Shown here one piece after another: positions 57,405 through 64,000 of a stretch of DNA of 64,000 bases. The position numbers were made by a program, and so were the translations under genes. Origin of the DNA: Geobacter sp. DSM 9736. GTDB lineage: Bacteria > Desulfobacterota > Desulfuromonadia > Geobacterales > Geobacteraceae. The stretch lies in assembly GCF_900187405.1 (NCBI RefSeq), contig NZ_LT896716.1:868001-932000 (forward strand), in the 5' to 3' direction. Numbering within the stretch: the stretch's first letter is position 1; each line of letters opens with the position of its first letter. The notes under the pieces were generated by a model. The model searched no databases and had not been told where the DNA came from. It saw nothing but the letters and a program-made list of their open reading frames with translations.

Positions 57405-57632
57405 TCAGAACACTCTGACCGACCTGAATGGAGCGCCTGTTACGGCCGGTCCACCCGATGATCTCCTGGTGTCTATCTCCAGATGACACGGAATCCACCC
57501 GGTCGATCTGCCGACCCAGAAGCGCCTCTTCCCGCCGTAGCAGTCCACCACTTCGACCCTCTTTCCTTCAAGGCCGATGAGCTGGGGCGTGAGTTCAGCC
57601 TTCGAGCGGTAGCCGGTCTGCTGATGTTTCAA
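57405..57632 (-). CDS. Unknown 75-residue protein of mobile elements
   Basis: Start TTG 57632, overlapping the next gene by 38 bases. The sequence ELTPQLIGLEGKRVEVVD..RRFWVGRSTGWIPCHLEI looks like a conserved hypothetical of conjugative elements (SH3-like beta fold). No better start is visible downstream. Function unknown. Confidence 0.62.
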   Translation of the reverse strand: MKHQQTGYRSKAELTPQLIGLEGKRVEVVDCYGGKRRFWVGRSTGWIPCHLEIDTRRSSGGPAVTGAPFRSVRVF

Positions 57633-57852
57633 GATCCGACAGCAGCCGGTATTTCTCGTAAGCTGCCATCGTCCCCCGTTCTTTCGGCAGCGGAGTCAGG
57701 TCCCAGCGGTCAAGCTCTGCGGCAAGCAGGTTGCCCAGTTCCATCACCCGATCGAAACCGAGGGTGCTGCATCCTTCCTCGAAATGGATGACGTACAGAC
57801 CGTTGCCGGGTCCGAAGTAGTCGGTATTTATGGTTACTTTGTTCTTTTTCAC
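57595..57852 (-). CDS. Unknown 85-residue protein
   Basis: GTG 57852 follows AAGGAGGT by five bases, so this start is preferred over earlier triplets. Predicted alpha/beta with TDYFGPGNGLYVIHFEEGC. Not recognised. Preceded by a strong hairpin leader (57879-57915). Probably translated with the genes that follow. Confidence 0.65.
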   Translation of the reverse strand: MKKNKVTINTDYFGPGNGLYVIHFEEGCSTLGFDRVMELGNLLAAELDRWDLTPLPKERGTMAAYEKYRLLSDLETSADRLPLEG

Positions 57853-57878
57853 TCTGAACCTCCTTGAAGACACTCCTC

Positions 57879-57915
57879 CCCATACGGGAGTGTCGGTTGG
57901 GACTCCCGGTATGGG
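57879..57915 (-). promoter_or_regulatory. Structured leader before the 85-residue gene
   Basis: Minus strand arms CCCATACCGGGAGT and ACTCCCGTATGGG form a long stem with one bulge around a 10-base loop; the ribosome site follows about 14 bases later. Confidence 0.6.
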
Positions 57916-57930
57916 CGGGGTGAAGAGGTG

Positions 57931-59442
57931 TCAGACTGACTTGCGTTTAGTGATGAGTGCCTCTTTGAGCAGACCGATCAGTGCGGCAGGCAGCTCTTCT
58001 ATCTGCTTGATGACCGATGATTCTTTGAGCCAGCCCGTGATCGAGCCGTCGAGGATGCCGATTCCGTACACCTCGATGCCGCACGACACGAGCCTTTTCA
58101 CCGCTCTTTTTGTGTTGTCGATGCTGTCGGGTTGGCCGTCGGTCATGGCGATGACGATCTTCCGGCGTTCCGGACGATGGGTGAGAAGCATTCCTGCCCA
58201 TAGAAGGGCCTCCGCCATCGGTGTTCCTCCGCTGGAGCCGATGCTGAAGCATCCGGCCTTCGGCTTTGAGCCAAAGTCCTTCAGCATCAGCACGTTTCTC
58301 CCCCAGGGGAAGGCACCGGCGGCGCAGGTTACTCCCGGCAGAAGTTCAAGCGCCTCCGCAGTAACGAAGGTTGCCTGCAGCGCCACACTCATCTTCTCAG
58401 GATTCATGGAGCCGGAACGGTCGGTGAGCAGCACAATGGCCGTGTTGTCGTCCTGCCTCTCCCGGCGGGCCTGAAATACCCGAGTGTCGGGAGTCCGGCA
58501 GGCGACGCGATGTACCGACCGGCTGTCGATGCGGTAGCCTCCTCTTTTTGCGTTGTACTGTTGCAGTCGGACGGCCTGAAGGAGTCCGGCTAGCTGGCTT
58601 CGCATTCTGCTTGTCTTGCGGCGGGCATAGTCGAAACCCATCTCACCCTCGATCCTTTGCCTGTCTCCGGGACCGCTGCCCCCCTTGTCCCCCGCTGGGG
58701 AGGTGTCGGGGACTTCTTCCAGCGTCCCGAAACAGGCTGCCTTCTGGTGTTCCTTGCCGAGCATGTCGGCCACCATCTGGCCCAAGTTCACTTTCTGCGT
58801 TGCCTTGCCGGCGTCTGCATCCTTGAGTTTCTCGATGCCGTGTTTTCTGTTTCTGATCAGGGCTTCGATCTCTTTGCCGAGATCGACACAGTCGGAAAGG
58901 GAATCGCAGGAGCCGATTCTTGCGAGGCATCCTGCGAACTGATCGCAGAAGGGATCGCCGAAGCTTTCCCTGCTCCATTTCTCCATTTCCTTTGCTATGT
59001 CCGCGAGCGGCTGTCCGAGGACATCCGCGCGGCCCCGGCAAATGAGCCAGCTGGTGAGAAGCGACATGGGCTGGCTTTTGGTGCCCCTGAAGTTGTCGTT
59101 CTGGTTTCTCAGGATGGCGACCAGTTCACGGAGATTCACCGCACACCCGGGAAACTCTTCGCACTGCTTCTTCTCGATGTAGACTTCCTCGATGAGTTCC
59201 CCCCACGTTCCCATGTCTCTTCCGAAGTCGGAATGGCGAACGTGAGCAGCCTCGTGGTCGACGTAACCGCGGGCAAGTGTTGCGGCCCTGAGATCGTCGG
59301 GAGGAAGTGTTGGAATGATGATTTCCTGTCCGTTGGTGTAGGCCTGATCTCCCTCGATACGCAGGGTAACGCCCATTCTTGATCCGAGGGCCTGCAAAGC
59401 GATCCGTAGTCCTCCGATGACGGTGGATAGTTTTGATGGCAT
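57931..59442 (-). CDS. CobT-like VWA protein of a CobS/CobT module
   Basis: 503 residues from ATG 59442 (GAGGGAAAG upstream). C-terminal von Willebrand A domain with MIDAS LLTDRSGSMNPEKM (about 370) and DGQPDSIDNT. The N-terminus holds VDHEAAHVRHSDF (about 60), which contains HExxH and recalls the zincin site of CobT-type proteins. Partner AAA ATPase is the CobS-like gene at 60851. Together with DUF3150 these form a known ICE/plasmid set, likely a chelatase-like or remodelling complex on unknown substrate. Confidence 0.87.
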   Translation of the reverse strand: MPSKLSTVIGGLRIALQALGSRMGVTLRIEGDQAYTNGQEIIIPTLPPDDLRAATLARGYVDHEAAHVRHSDFGRDMGTWGELIEEVYIEKKQCEEFPGCAVNLRELVAILRNQNDNFRGTKSQPMSLLTSWLICRGRADVLGQPLADIAKEMEKWSRESFGDPFCDQFAGCLARIGSCDSLSDCVDLGKEIEALIRNRKHGIEKLKDADAGKATQKVNLGQMVADMLGKEHQKAACFGTLEEVPDTSPAGDKGGSGPGDRQRIEGEMGFDYARRKTSRMRSQLAGLLQAVRLQQYNAKRGGYRIDSRSVHRVACRTPDTRVFQARRERQDDNTAIVLLTDRSGSMNPEKMSVALQATFVTAEALELLPGVTCAAGAFPWGRNVLMLKDFGSKPKAGCFSIGSSGGTPMAEALLWAGMLLTHRPERRKIVIAMTDGQPDSIDNTKRAVKRLVSCGIEVYGIGILDGSITGWLKESSVIKQIEELPAALIGLLKEALITKRKSV

Positions 59443-59452
59443 AGTCTTTCCC

Positions 59453-60391
59453 TCAGAACCATTCCGTAGGCGCCTCTTCAAACTGGGGCACATAGGGAAG
59501 GTCAGGTATTATCTCGATCTCTGTAGACTCCTCCGAGGTTTCCAGTTCTTCCGCCGGCACTTCCTCAGGTGCTTCCTCGACGGGGAGATGTTCCGCAATA
59601 TCGCGGGCCTCCGGGATGTTGCCGAGGAGATGGATTGCCCCGCATAATGCGGCGAAATCCGCCCCTTTTATTGGTCCGGCCTTCGGAAGGGTGGCGAGGG
59701 TTGACCTGATGCCGGTGACCAGCTCGTTCAGGCCGGGCTCGAGAAAGACCAGACCTTCGATCTTGTCGAGCATCGCCCTGACCGGCCGCACCGTTTTCTG
59801 GCCGACCTCCAGTTTCCCACGGAAGGAGTCGTCCCAGGTCCTTTGGGCCTGCTGCCGGACCTCGTGACGGAGCTGATCGGCCAGGCCGTTTATCTCAGTC
59901 TCAAGACCGGTTTCATGACCTTCGACCGGGTTGATGTTGAAAGTCTGAACCTTGAAGGCAAGCTGCCCACCGACGTACTCAGCGGGTTCCACCGCCCGGG
60001 CGATCACTTCTTCCCAGCCGGGGTTCTGTTCTTTCCAATCCTGAACCGTCTTGTCGTACTCAGACAGGAATTCAGTCTTGGCTGCTTCGTATTCCTTCTT
60101 GATCAGATCCAGTTCCGCCATGAGGCCGTCGAGCTTCTCCACGGGTACCGCGTACCCGCTGAGAAACCGGGTGCCTACGGACAGAACAGCCCGTTCCGCC
60201 CGCCTCTTGAATGTCGCAAAAGGCGCAAGCGCTGCCGGGTCCATGACCCGTTTGCTTCCGAGTGAAGCGAGTTTCTGGGGTGGGAGTTCGCTGCCGTCAG
60301 CCAGTTTCAGATCCTCCTGACGGAGCTTCTTGCGCCCCGTCCAGAGCGAAACCGACAGTACGAGGATGGATATGTTGTCGAGTATGTTCAT
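59453..60391 (-). CDS. DUF3150 protein
   Basis: 312 residues from ATG 60391 (GGAGACG upstream). N-terminus INISILVLSVSLWTGRKKLR (here NISILVLSVSLWTGRKKL) is the family mark, followed by helical coiled-coil segments (KKEYEAAKTEFLSEYDKTV) and an acidic tail. DUF3150 genes accompany CobS/CobT-like genes in mobile elements. Its role is unknown. The leader has a nested hairpin (60414-60450). Confidence 0.83.
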   Translation of the reverse strand: MNILDNISILVLSVSLWTGRKKLRQEDLKLADGSELPPQKLASLGSKRVMDPAALAPFATFKRRAERAVLSVGTRFLSGYAVPVEKLDGLMAELDLIKKEYEAAKTEFLSEYDKTVQDWKEQNPGWEEVIARAVEPAEYVGGQLAFKVQTFNINPVEGHETGLETEINGLADQLRHEVRQQAQRTWDDSFRGKLEVGQKTVRPVRAMLDKIEGLVFLEPGLNELVTGIRSTLATLPKAGPIKGADFAALCGAIHLLGNIPEARDIAEHLPVEEAPEEVPAEELETSEESTEIEIIPDLPYVPQFEEAPTEWF

Positions 60392-60413
60392 TTCGTCTCC
60401 TTGAAGTAGAAGA

Positions 60414-60450
60414 GGGAGACGCACCACCCCAGGGGGATGTTTTGTCTCCC
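60414..60450 (-). promoter_or_regulatory. Structured leader before DUF3150
   Basis: Minus strand outer stem GGGAGAC / GTCTCCC, inner CCCC-CT-GGGG; located 23-59 bases upstream of the start. Confidence 0.6.
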
Positions 60451-60463
60451 CCGTTGATGGGTG

Positions 60464-60841
60464 TTAGAACCATTGATCGCTGTTCCGGTCGGACAGCCAC
60501 TCCGTTATTACCTGTCGGCTCAAAGGGGGAGTGGTGTCTGACGGACGAGTGTTCGGTGGTGGATCAGGCGGCGGTGCATTGCGAATCAGATGTGACCAGC
60601 CGGTGCCGGGGAACCATTCCCCGAGCACCCTATAGCCCTTTGCCTTCTTTTCCTCGATTTTTTGATCGAGAAACGTTCGGGAGGGTGCCGGTCCGATAAC
60701 CTTGCTCTGGTTCACCTGACCGGTCTTTCCCCACTGACTGATGACTTCTCTGTCGGTGAGGAATCCGAGCCAGTCCTTGCCGCCGCTGGAGGAGGGAGCC
60801 CTCATCCAGATGCCGTAGTGTGCGTTGCCGGGAACGAACAT
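60464..60841 (-). CDS. WGR-like domain protein
   Basis: 125 residues, ATG with AGGAGG ten bases upstream. The middle resembles a WGR domain: QWGKTGQVNQSKVIG and the end FLDQKIEEKKAKGYRVL. C-terminal Pro-rich linker. WGR domains bind DNA or poly-ADP-ribose-related regulators. In this block, a DNA-binding role beside the CobS/CobT set is plausible. Confidence 0.72.
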   Translation of the reverse strand: MFVPGNAHYGIWMRAPSSSGGKDWLGFLTDREVISQWGKTGQVNQSKVIGPAPSRTFLDQKIEEKKAKGYRVLGEWFPGTGWSHLIRNAPPPDPPPNTRPSDTTPPLSRQVITEWLSDRNSDQWF

Positions 60842-60850
60842 GACCGCCTC

Positions 60851-61774
60851 CTATGCGATGATGCGCTGCACCAGCTCGTGTAGAGCCTGGCGGGACTGAG
60901 GTTCGGCCCGAAAGCCGAGCGCCCGGTCGAGAGCATAGACGATGGGGTTTACTCCCGGTTTGGCTTTGAAAAATGTGGCCAGCTGCGCCCACCTTATGAG
61001 GGTCCGGGTGCAGAAGGTGACCTCGATCTCGCCGCTTACGAAGAGGTCGCGGACCTTGTTGGCCACTTCCACCATTTTCTGCCGGATAGGGGAGGGGACT
61101 TCCGGGACCGCTTTTTCAAGGGCGAGGTTCTCCTCCGCAGGATCGGCATAACCGACCTCCAGCATCATGAACCTTCCCATTGAGGCGAGGTTCTGGCGTT
61201 TCGTCGATTGATAGAGCCCGGTCGCATCGCCGTGGCCGGCGGTGTTACCGGCAAAGATTATTCTCGCGCCGTAGCGCAAGGGATCGATGCTTTCCCCAGT
61301 TTCCGGGACCATGATTGTTCGGCCTTCGTTGACGGCGTTGAGCCCGACGAAGGTGCCGGGATCGAGAGTGTCCGCCTCGTCCAGCAGTATCCACGCTCCG
61401 GCCGGGTCCTTGAGGCCTTGGATGAAGGGGCCGTCTACCCACTCCATGGTGCCGCTGCGGACGACGAAGCGTCCGAACAGTTCCGGCATCTCCATCCTTT
61501 CGTGGCACGAGACCACATAGAGGGGGATGTTGAGCCGGGCGGCGATCTGGGTGATGATCGACGATTTTCCTGATCCGGTTGGACCGACGACGTAGAGAGG
61601 ATCTGTGCCCGCAGCTCCCCGTATCCACGCCAGGATGTCCGAAAGAATGTCCCTTCGGAATACGTAGTCCTGGTTTGTCCGGGGGATCATCGGGTGTTTT
61701 CCGTTGTCGCGGATATCGACGGTTATCGTGGCGGGTGCCTGGATGTCGAATATTTCGGTTATGGGTTTCTTCAT
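60851..61774 (-). CDS. CobS/MoxR-like AAA+ ATPase
   Basis: 307 residues, ATG with AAAAGGAGAC upstream. Walker A VGPTGSGKSSII (about 63-74), Walker B WILLDEADTLDPG (about 128-140), sensor 1 RIIFAGNT and an arginine-finger region. MoxR-type AAA ATPases work with VWA proteins as chaperone or chelatase modules; the VWA partner is at 57931. Preceded by a nested hairpin leader (61797-61829). Confidence 0.9.
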   Translation of the reverse strand: MKKPITEIFDIQAPATITVDIRDNGKHPMIPRTNQDYVFRRDILSDILAWIRGAAGTDPLYVVGPTGSGKSSIITQIAARLNIPLYVVSCHERMEMPELFGRFVVRSGTMEWVDGPFIQGLKDPAGAWILLDEADTLDPGTFVGLNAVNEGRTIMVPETGESIDPLRYGARIIFAGNTAGHGDATGLYQSTKRQNLASMGRFMMLEVGYADPAEENLALEKAVPEVPSPIRQKMVEVANKVRDLFVSGEIEVTFCTRTLIRWAQLATFFKAKPGVNPIVYALDRALGFRAEPQSRQALHELVQRIIA

Positions 61775-61796
61775 TGTGGCCTGTCTCCTTTTTAGA

Positions 61797-61829
61797 GGCG
61801 GACCACTCCCCCGGGGGAGAAGGTCCGCC
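61797..61829 (-). promoter_or_regulatory. Structured leader before the AAA+ ATPase
   Basis: Minus strand outer stem GGCGGACC/GGTCCGCC perfect over 8 bp, inner CTCCCCC/GGGGGAG. It is the most regular member of the leader family. Confidence 0.65.
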
Positions 61830-61871
61830 CCCTGAGAGCTGTTGATCTCCTGGTATGGTTTTCTGTCAGTG

Positions 61872-62156
61872 CTATGGCTTTTTCTGTTTCTCGTTGAGAA
61901 ACAGGGTGTTCATGCCATACCATTCGTGCGCCTGCCTTGCGATATTTTCAAGCAGGGTGCGTATGCCTTCGAGCGCCTCCAGATCCAGGGAACTGTTCTT
62001 CCCTTCGCTCACAAGAAGCAGGGTCAGCAGTGTCCGCTGGTTTTTCAGTGCTACCGGGTCGATGCGCAGCACAAATACCTTCTCGTCGCTTGCATTGATA
62101 CGGTAATGCTTGAGGAGTGCCGCCATAACATCCTTAATTATCTGAGATGACACCAT
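61872..62156 (-). CDS. Unknown 94-residue protein
   Basis: ATG 62156 with GGAGG eight bases before. Helical, with ASDEKVFVLRIDPVALK. Not recognised. Overlaps the downstream membrane protein gene by 23 bases, so the two are co-expressed. Confidence 0.65.
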   Translation of the reverse strand: MVSSQIIKDVMAALLKHYRINASDEKVFVLRIDPVALKNQRTLLTLLLVSEGKNSSLDLEALEGIRTLLENIARQAHEWYGMNTLFLNEKQKKP

Positions 62157-62358
62157 TCCATGCCTCCTCGCTCATTACCGGTGCCACGAACTTCGGCGCC
62201 GTCAGGATCTCGGCCATGACCAAGCCGAAAGCAATGATTATCACCAGGGCAACCGCAGCTGCGATGGTAGCAATCAGTTCTCCAGTGTCGTCCGTGGCCT
62301 TTACTGTTGAAGCAACAGGTGCTCTTTGATCTCTGAGTTGTTCGGTTTGCTGTCTCAT
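62134..62358 (-). CDS. Small single-helix membrane protein
   Basis: 74 residues from ATG 62358 (GGAAAGGAC upstream). One hydrophobic helix (about 29-51, TIAAAVALVIIIAFGLVMAEI). Unknown family. Lies between the Fe-S nuclease and the AAA set. Confidence 0.66.
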   Translation of the reverse strand: MRQQTEQLRDQRAPVASTVKATDDTGELIATIAAAVALVIIIAFGLVMAEILTAPKFVAPVMSEEAWNGVISDN

Positions 62359-62373
62359 AGTATTGTCCTTTCC

Positions 62374-62434
62374 GGGAGCGGATATACGTCTCCCGTGAAA
62401 GGAGCAGTCCCCTTGTCGGGAGCGTATACGCCCC
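62374..62434 (-). promoter_or_regulatory. Structured leader before the 74-residue gene
   Basis: Minus strand GTATACG and CGTATA arms with GGG/CCC outer pairs enclose another G/C-rich hairpin (CTCCCGACAAGGGG..GGGAG). Longer than the others. Confidence 0.55.
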
Positions 62435-62449
62435 CTGTGGGGTGAGTTT

Positions 62450-63469
62450 TCAGGCCGCTTTGGCAAGCGGCGCCGGTGGCAGTTTTTTCACTTCCAGTTT
62501 CGTGTAGGCAGCTTTTGTTTTCTTGCAGGCCTCGAACACGTCCGGATAATCTTTCTTCACTTTCTTCGAGTCGGCATATTCGGATGCGGCTACCGTGGTG
62601 GTCGCCACCGCGATGCCGTCATCCGTGATCCCATGGAAGGACCTGCCGAAGAATGCAATCAGCTCGTTCTTCATCGGGTCCATCCGCTTTTCGAGGTCCT
62701 TTTTCTGGCGGTCGAGGTTTTCATACTCGACAACCCGTTCAGTGATCTCCACCGGGACCTGCTCGTCCTTGTGGGATGAGCAACCGCCACGATAGGGACA
62801 ATAGCCGCAAAGAATCCCCGGCATGGTTGCAGCCGGTATCCTCCCCGCCTTTGCCTCGACCAGCTCCAGCCCCTTCTCGACATAGAATTCGAAAAGGGTC
62901 ATGTCCGGAGAAAAGGAGTTGAACTCCTGTTCCTCGCCGACGCTGAGGTCCGCGGCCAGAATGCTACCCCTGATTTCGACACCAGGGAATCCGACCGCCA
63001 TGAGTCCAAGCTGGATATGGAGCTGGCCGATCCAGTTGCCGTATGGTTCAACGGGTATCCCGTCGGTCGTCTTGCATTCGACGATATGGAGAGAGCCGTC
63101 TTTGTGCTTGATTGCAAAGTCGAGATGCGCGCCTATCGGGTGATCAGGATGCTCAAGAACAAGCTGGCGCGTGAAACAGGGCCCCGCGGCGGTCGGGAAT
63201 TCCTCCGGAGATACTTCCCGGAATCCCATTACTGAAAACCGCTCGGCCTGATCGATCTCGAATATGTGGCCCCTGCGTTTCTGGCGAAGCTCCCTGGCTG
63301 TCGGCCTTGTGGGTGTCGTCATCCTCAACGTCACCTTGCGGAAACAGCTGCAAATCTCAGAGGCGGTGGCCATCTGGTTGCGGGGGCGGGAAAAGTCGTC
63401 AAGGCTCCTGGTGTTGCTCTCTTCGAGCAGCAGAAGAGCCTGGGTGTTGAATGCTACGAGTTTACTCAT
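62450..63469 (-). CDS. Cas4/RecB-like PD-(D/E)XK nuclease with Fe-S cysteines
   Basis: 339 residues from ATG 63469 (AAGGAGACGACC upstream). Nuclease core HLDFAIKHKDG and LHIVECKTTDG (D..E-x-K) at about 120-145 with Q in IGQLHIQLGL. Cysteines in EICSCF (about 39-41) and LCGYCPYRGGC (about 220-230) match the split [4Fe-4S] site of Cas4/AddB-type nucleases. Likely 5'-3' exonuclease used for element recombination, as exo/bet-type genes do in SXT-like ICEs; no single-strand annealing partner is visible here. Confidence 0.85.
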   Translation of the reverse strand: MSKLVAFNTQALLLLEESNTRSLDDFSRPRNQMATASEICSCFRKVTLRMTTPTRPTARELRQKRRGHIFEIDQAERFSVMGFREVSPEEFPTAAGPCFTRQLVLEHPDHPIGAHLDFAIKHKDGSLHIVECKTTDGIPVEPYGNWIGQLHIQLGLMAVGFPGVEIRGSILAADLSVGEEQEFNSFSPDMTLFEFYVEKGLELVEAKAGRIPAATMPGILCGYCPYRGGCSSHKDEQVPVEITERVVEYENLDRQKKDLEKRMDPMKNELIAFFGRSFHGITDDGIAVATTTVAASEYADSKKVKKDYPDVFEACKKTKAAYTKLEVKKLPPAPLAKAA

Positions 63470-63490
63470 GGTCGTCTCCTTGTGGAATGT

Positions 63491-63541
63491 CCCGAAGGAG
63501 ACAAACGCCCCCTGGAGGGAGAGTTCGTCTCCTTGTCGGGG
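63491..63541 (-). promoter_or_regulatory. Structured leader before the Fe-S nuclease
   Basis: Minus strand long stem GGAGACGAAC / GTTTGTCTCC around CCC-TCCA-GGG, extended by CCCCGA and TCGGG. It ends 22 bases before the start codon, right next to the ribosome site. Confidence 0.62.
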
Positions 63542-63557
63542 AATGGGTGATGGTTGT

Positions 63558-63716
63558 CTATATGCAGGCGTAAGCGATGAATGCAGAGGCCAGAAGGGAT
63601 GTCCCAACCATGATCCCGGCGATGATGTTCTTGCACGAGATCTCGATGGATGCCTTCTCAGCTTTCACATAGGTTCTTTTGTTGGCGTATCTGATAGGAA
63701 CGGTTGCTGTTCTCAT
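63558..63716 (-). CDS. Unknown 52-residue membrane protein
   Basis: ATG 63716 with AAAGGAGAC upstream; 52 residues to TAG, below common length filters. Basic N-terminus, one hydrophobic helix (about 31-50, IIAGIMVGTSLLASAFIAYA). Not recognised. Preceded by a structured leader. Confidence 0.62.
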   Translation of the reverse strand: MRTATVPIRYANKRTYVKAEKASIEISCKNIIAGIMVGTSLLASAFIAYACI

Positions 63717-63745
63717 GGTGTGTCTCCTTTTAGGTTACCCTGAGA

Positions 63746-63783
63746 GGAGACACGTACCCCCTGGAAGGGAGACGTAATCTCCC
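63746..63783 (-). promoter_or_regulatory. Structured leader before the 52-residue gene
   Basis: Minus strand GGAGATTACGT / TACGTGTCTCC stem around CCC-TTCCA-GGG. Same plan and nearly the same size as the leader before the nuclease. Confidence 0.6.
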
Positions 63784-63810
63784 CGTTGGGGTCGTTGAGT
63801 GTGGATAAGG

Positions 63811-64000
63811 TTAAGCCCGCCTGCGCCTGTTGGGCCTCCCGGTAACGACGTAGGTGCCGAAAAGGGTTACTTCCAGCATCCCTTCGGTCAGGTACTCGTG
63901 GTACATGTCAGCCGGGATATGCCTTTCGACTTCGCGGCCATTTTCCAACATGATGACCTGAAAGGTTTCGGGAGCAGGGGAGGGTGATGGTTCGGGCTGC
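63811..64000 (-). CDS. Unknown protein (5' partial, runs off the window)
   Basis: The frame is open to position 64000 on the minus strand and ends at TAA (63811-63813). About 63 residues visible: a Pro-rich opening PEPSPSPAPETFQVIML, then a compact end HIPADMYHEYLTEGMLEVTLF and a basic tail RPNRRRRA. Not recognised. Its start lies outside the window. Confidence 0.6.
   Translation of the reverse strand, partial: QPEPSPSPAPETFQVIMLENGREVERHIPADMYHEYLTEGMLEVTLFGTYVVTGRPNRRRRA

Overview
The window looks like one large conjugative mobile element (ICE or big plasmid) from a moderately GC-rich Gram-negative bacterium. A Geobacter-like deltaproteobacterium is my best guess from the gene mix (F-type transfer genes, MucR-type zinc finger regulator, Tat-linked tungsten-type aldehyde oxidoreductase, RES-Xre toxin pair), but this is inference: no rRNA, tRNA or other taxonomic marker is present. 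Neither end of the element is visible; the first gene (traN) and the last gene (minus strand) both run off the window.

Layout. 1-13.5 kb: F-type type IV secretion genes on the plus strand: a giant repeat-rich traN, traW, traU, trbC, trbI, an S26 transfer peptidase, two membrane proteins and traG. A RES-Xre toxin-antitoxin pair sits antisense inside this run. 13.5-17.5 kb: small cargo (membrane protein, TacAT-type acetyltransferase pair, YdjM-like membrane protein, HD-GYP protein, MucR-like regulator) and a structured 0.58-kb non-coding stretch. 17.5-33.6 kb: a defence island: DUF262/HNH protein, type III restriction-modification (mod, res), then a tightly packed sir2-herA-KTSC-mre11-rad50 run and a WYL regulator. 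The rad50-like gene is split by a 1201-bp IS3-family element whose exact removal restores a 990-codon frame. 33.6-36.3 kb: small unknown proteins, a lipoprotein pair and an IHF/HU protein. 36.3-39.9 kb: a decayed GIY-YIG gene, an AbiEi-like/Fic fusion with four 24-bp-spaced upstream repeats, and hipBA.

39.9-54.7 kb: an aldehyde and redox stress cluster. Two YqhC-like AraC regulators each face a target (an aldo/keto reductase and a YqhD-like alcohol dehydrogenase) across promoter regions that share about 60 bp. Between and beyond them lie a Tat ferredoxin plus aldehyde ferredoxin oxidoreductase, a Tat aldo/keto reductase, an MFS exporter and a series of secreted small enzymes ending in an iron-sulfur flavoprotein-like reductase. 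DkgA-like and hydrolase remnants mark an old deletion.

54.7-64 kb: a minus-strand run of conjugative-element maintenance genes: RadC, CobT-like VWA protein, DUF3150, WGR-like protein, CobS-like AAA ATPase, a Cas4/RecB-like Fe-S nuclease and small proteins. This resembles the recombination/maintenance block of SXT/R391-type ICEs. At least seven of its genes are preceded by GC-rich nested hairpins just upstream of the ribosome binding site, a repeated structured leader that conserves shape more than sequence.

The most promising system is the sir2-herA-KTSC-mre11-rad50 operon, which puts a probable NAD-consuming SIR2 effector beside a HerA translocase and an Mre11-Rad50 nuclease; the second is the family of structured leaders.
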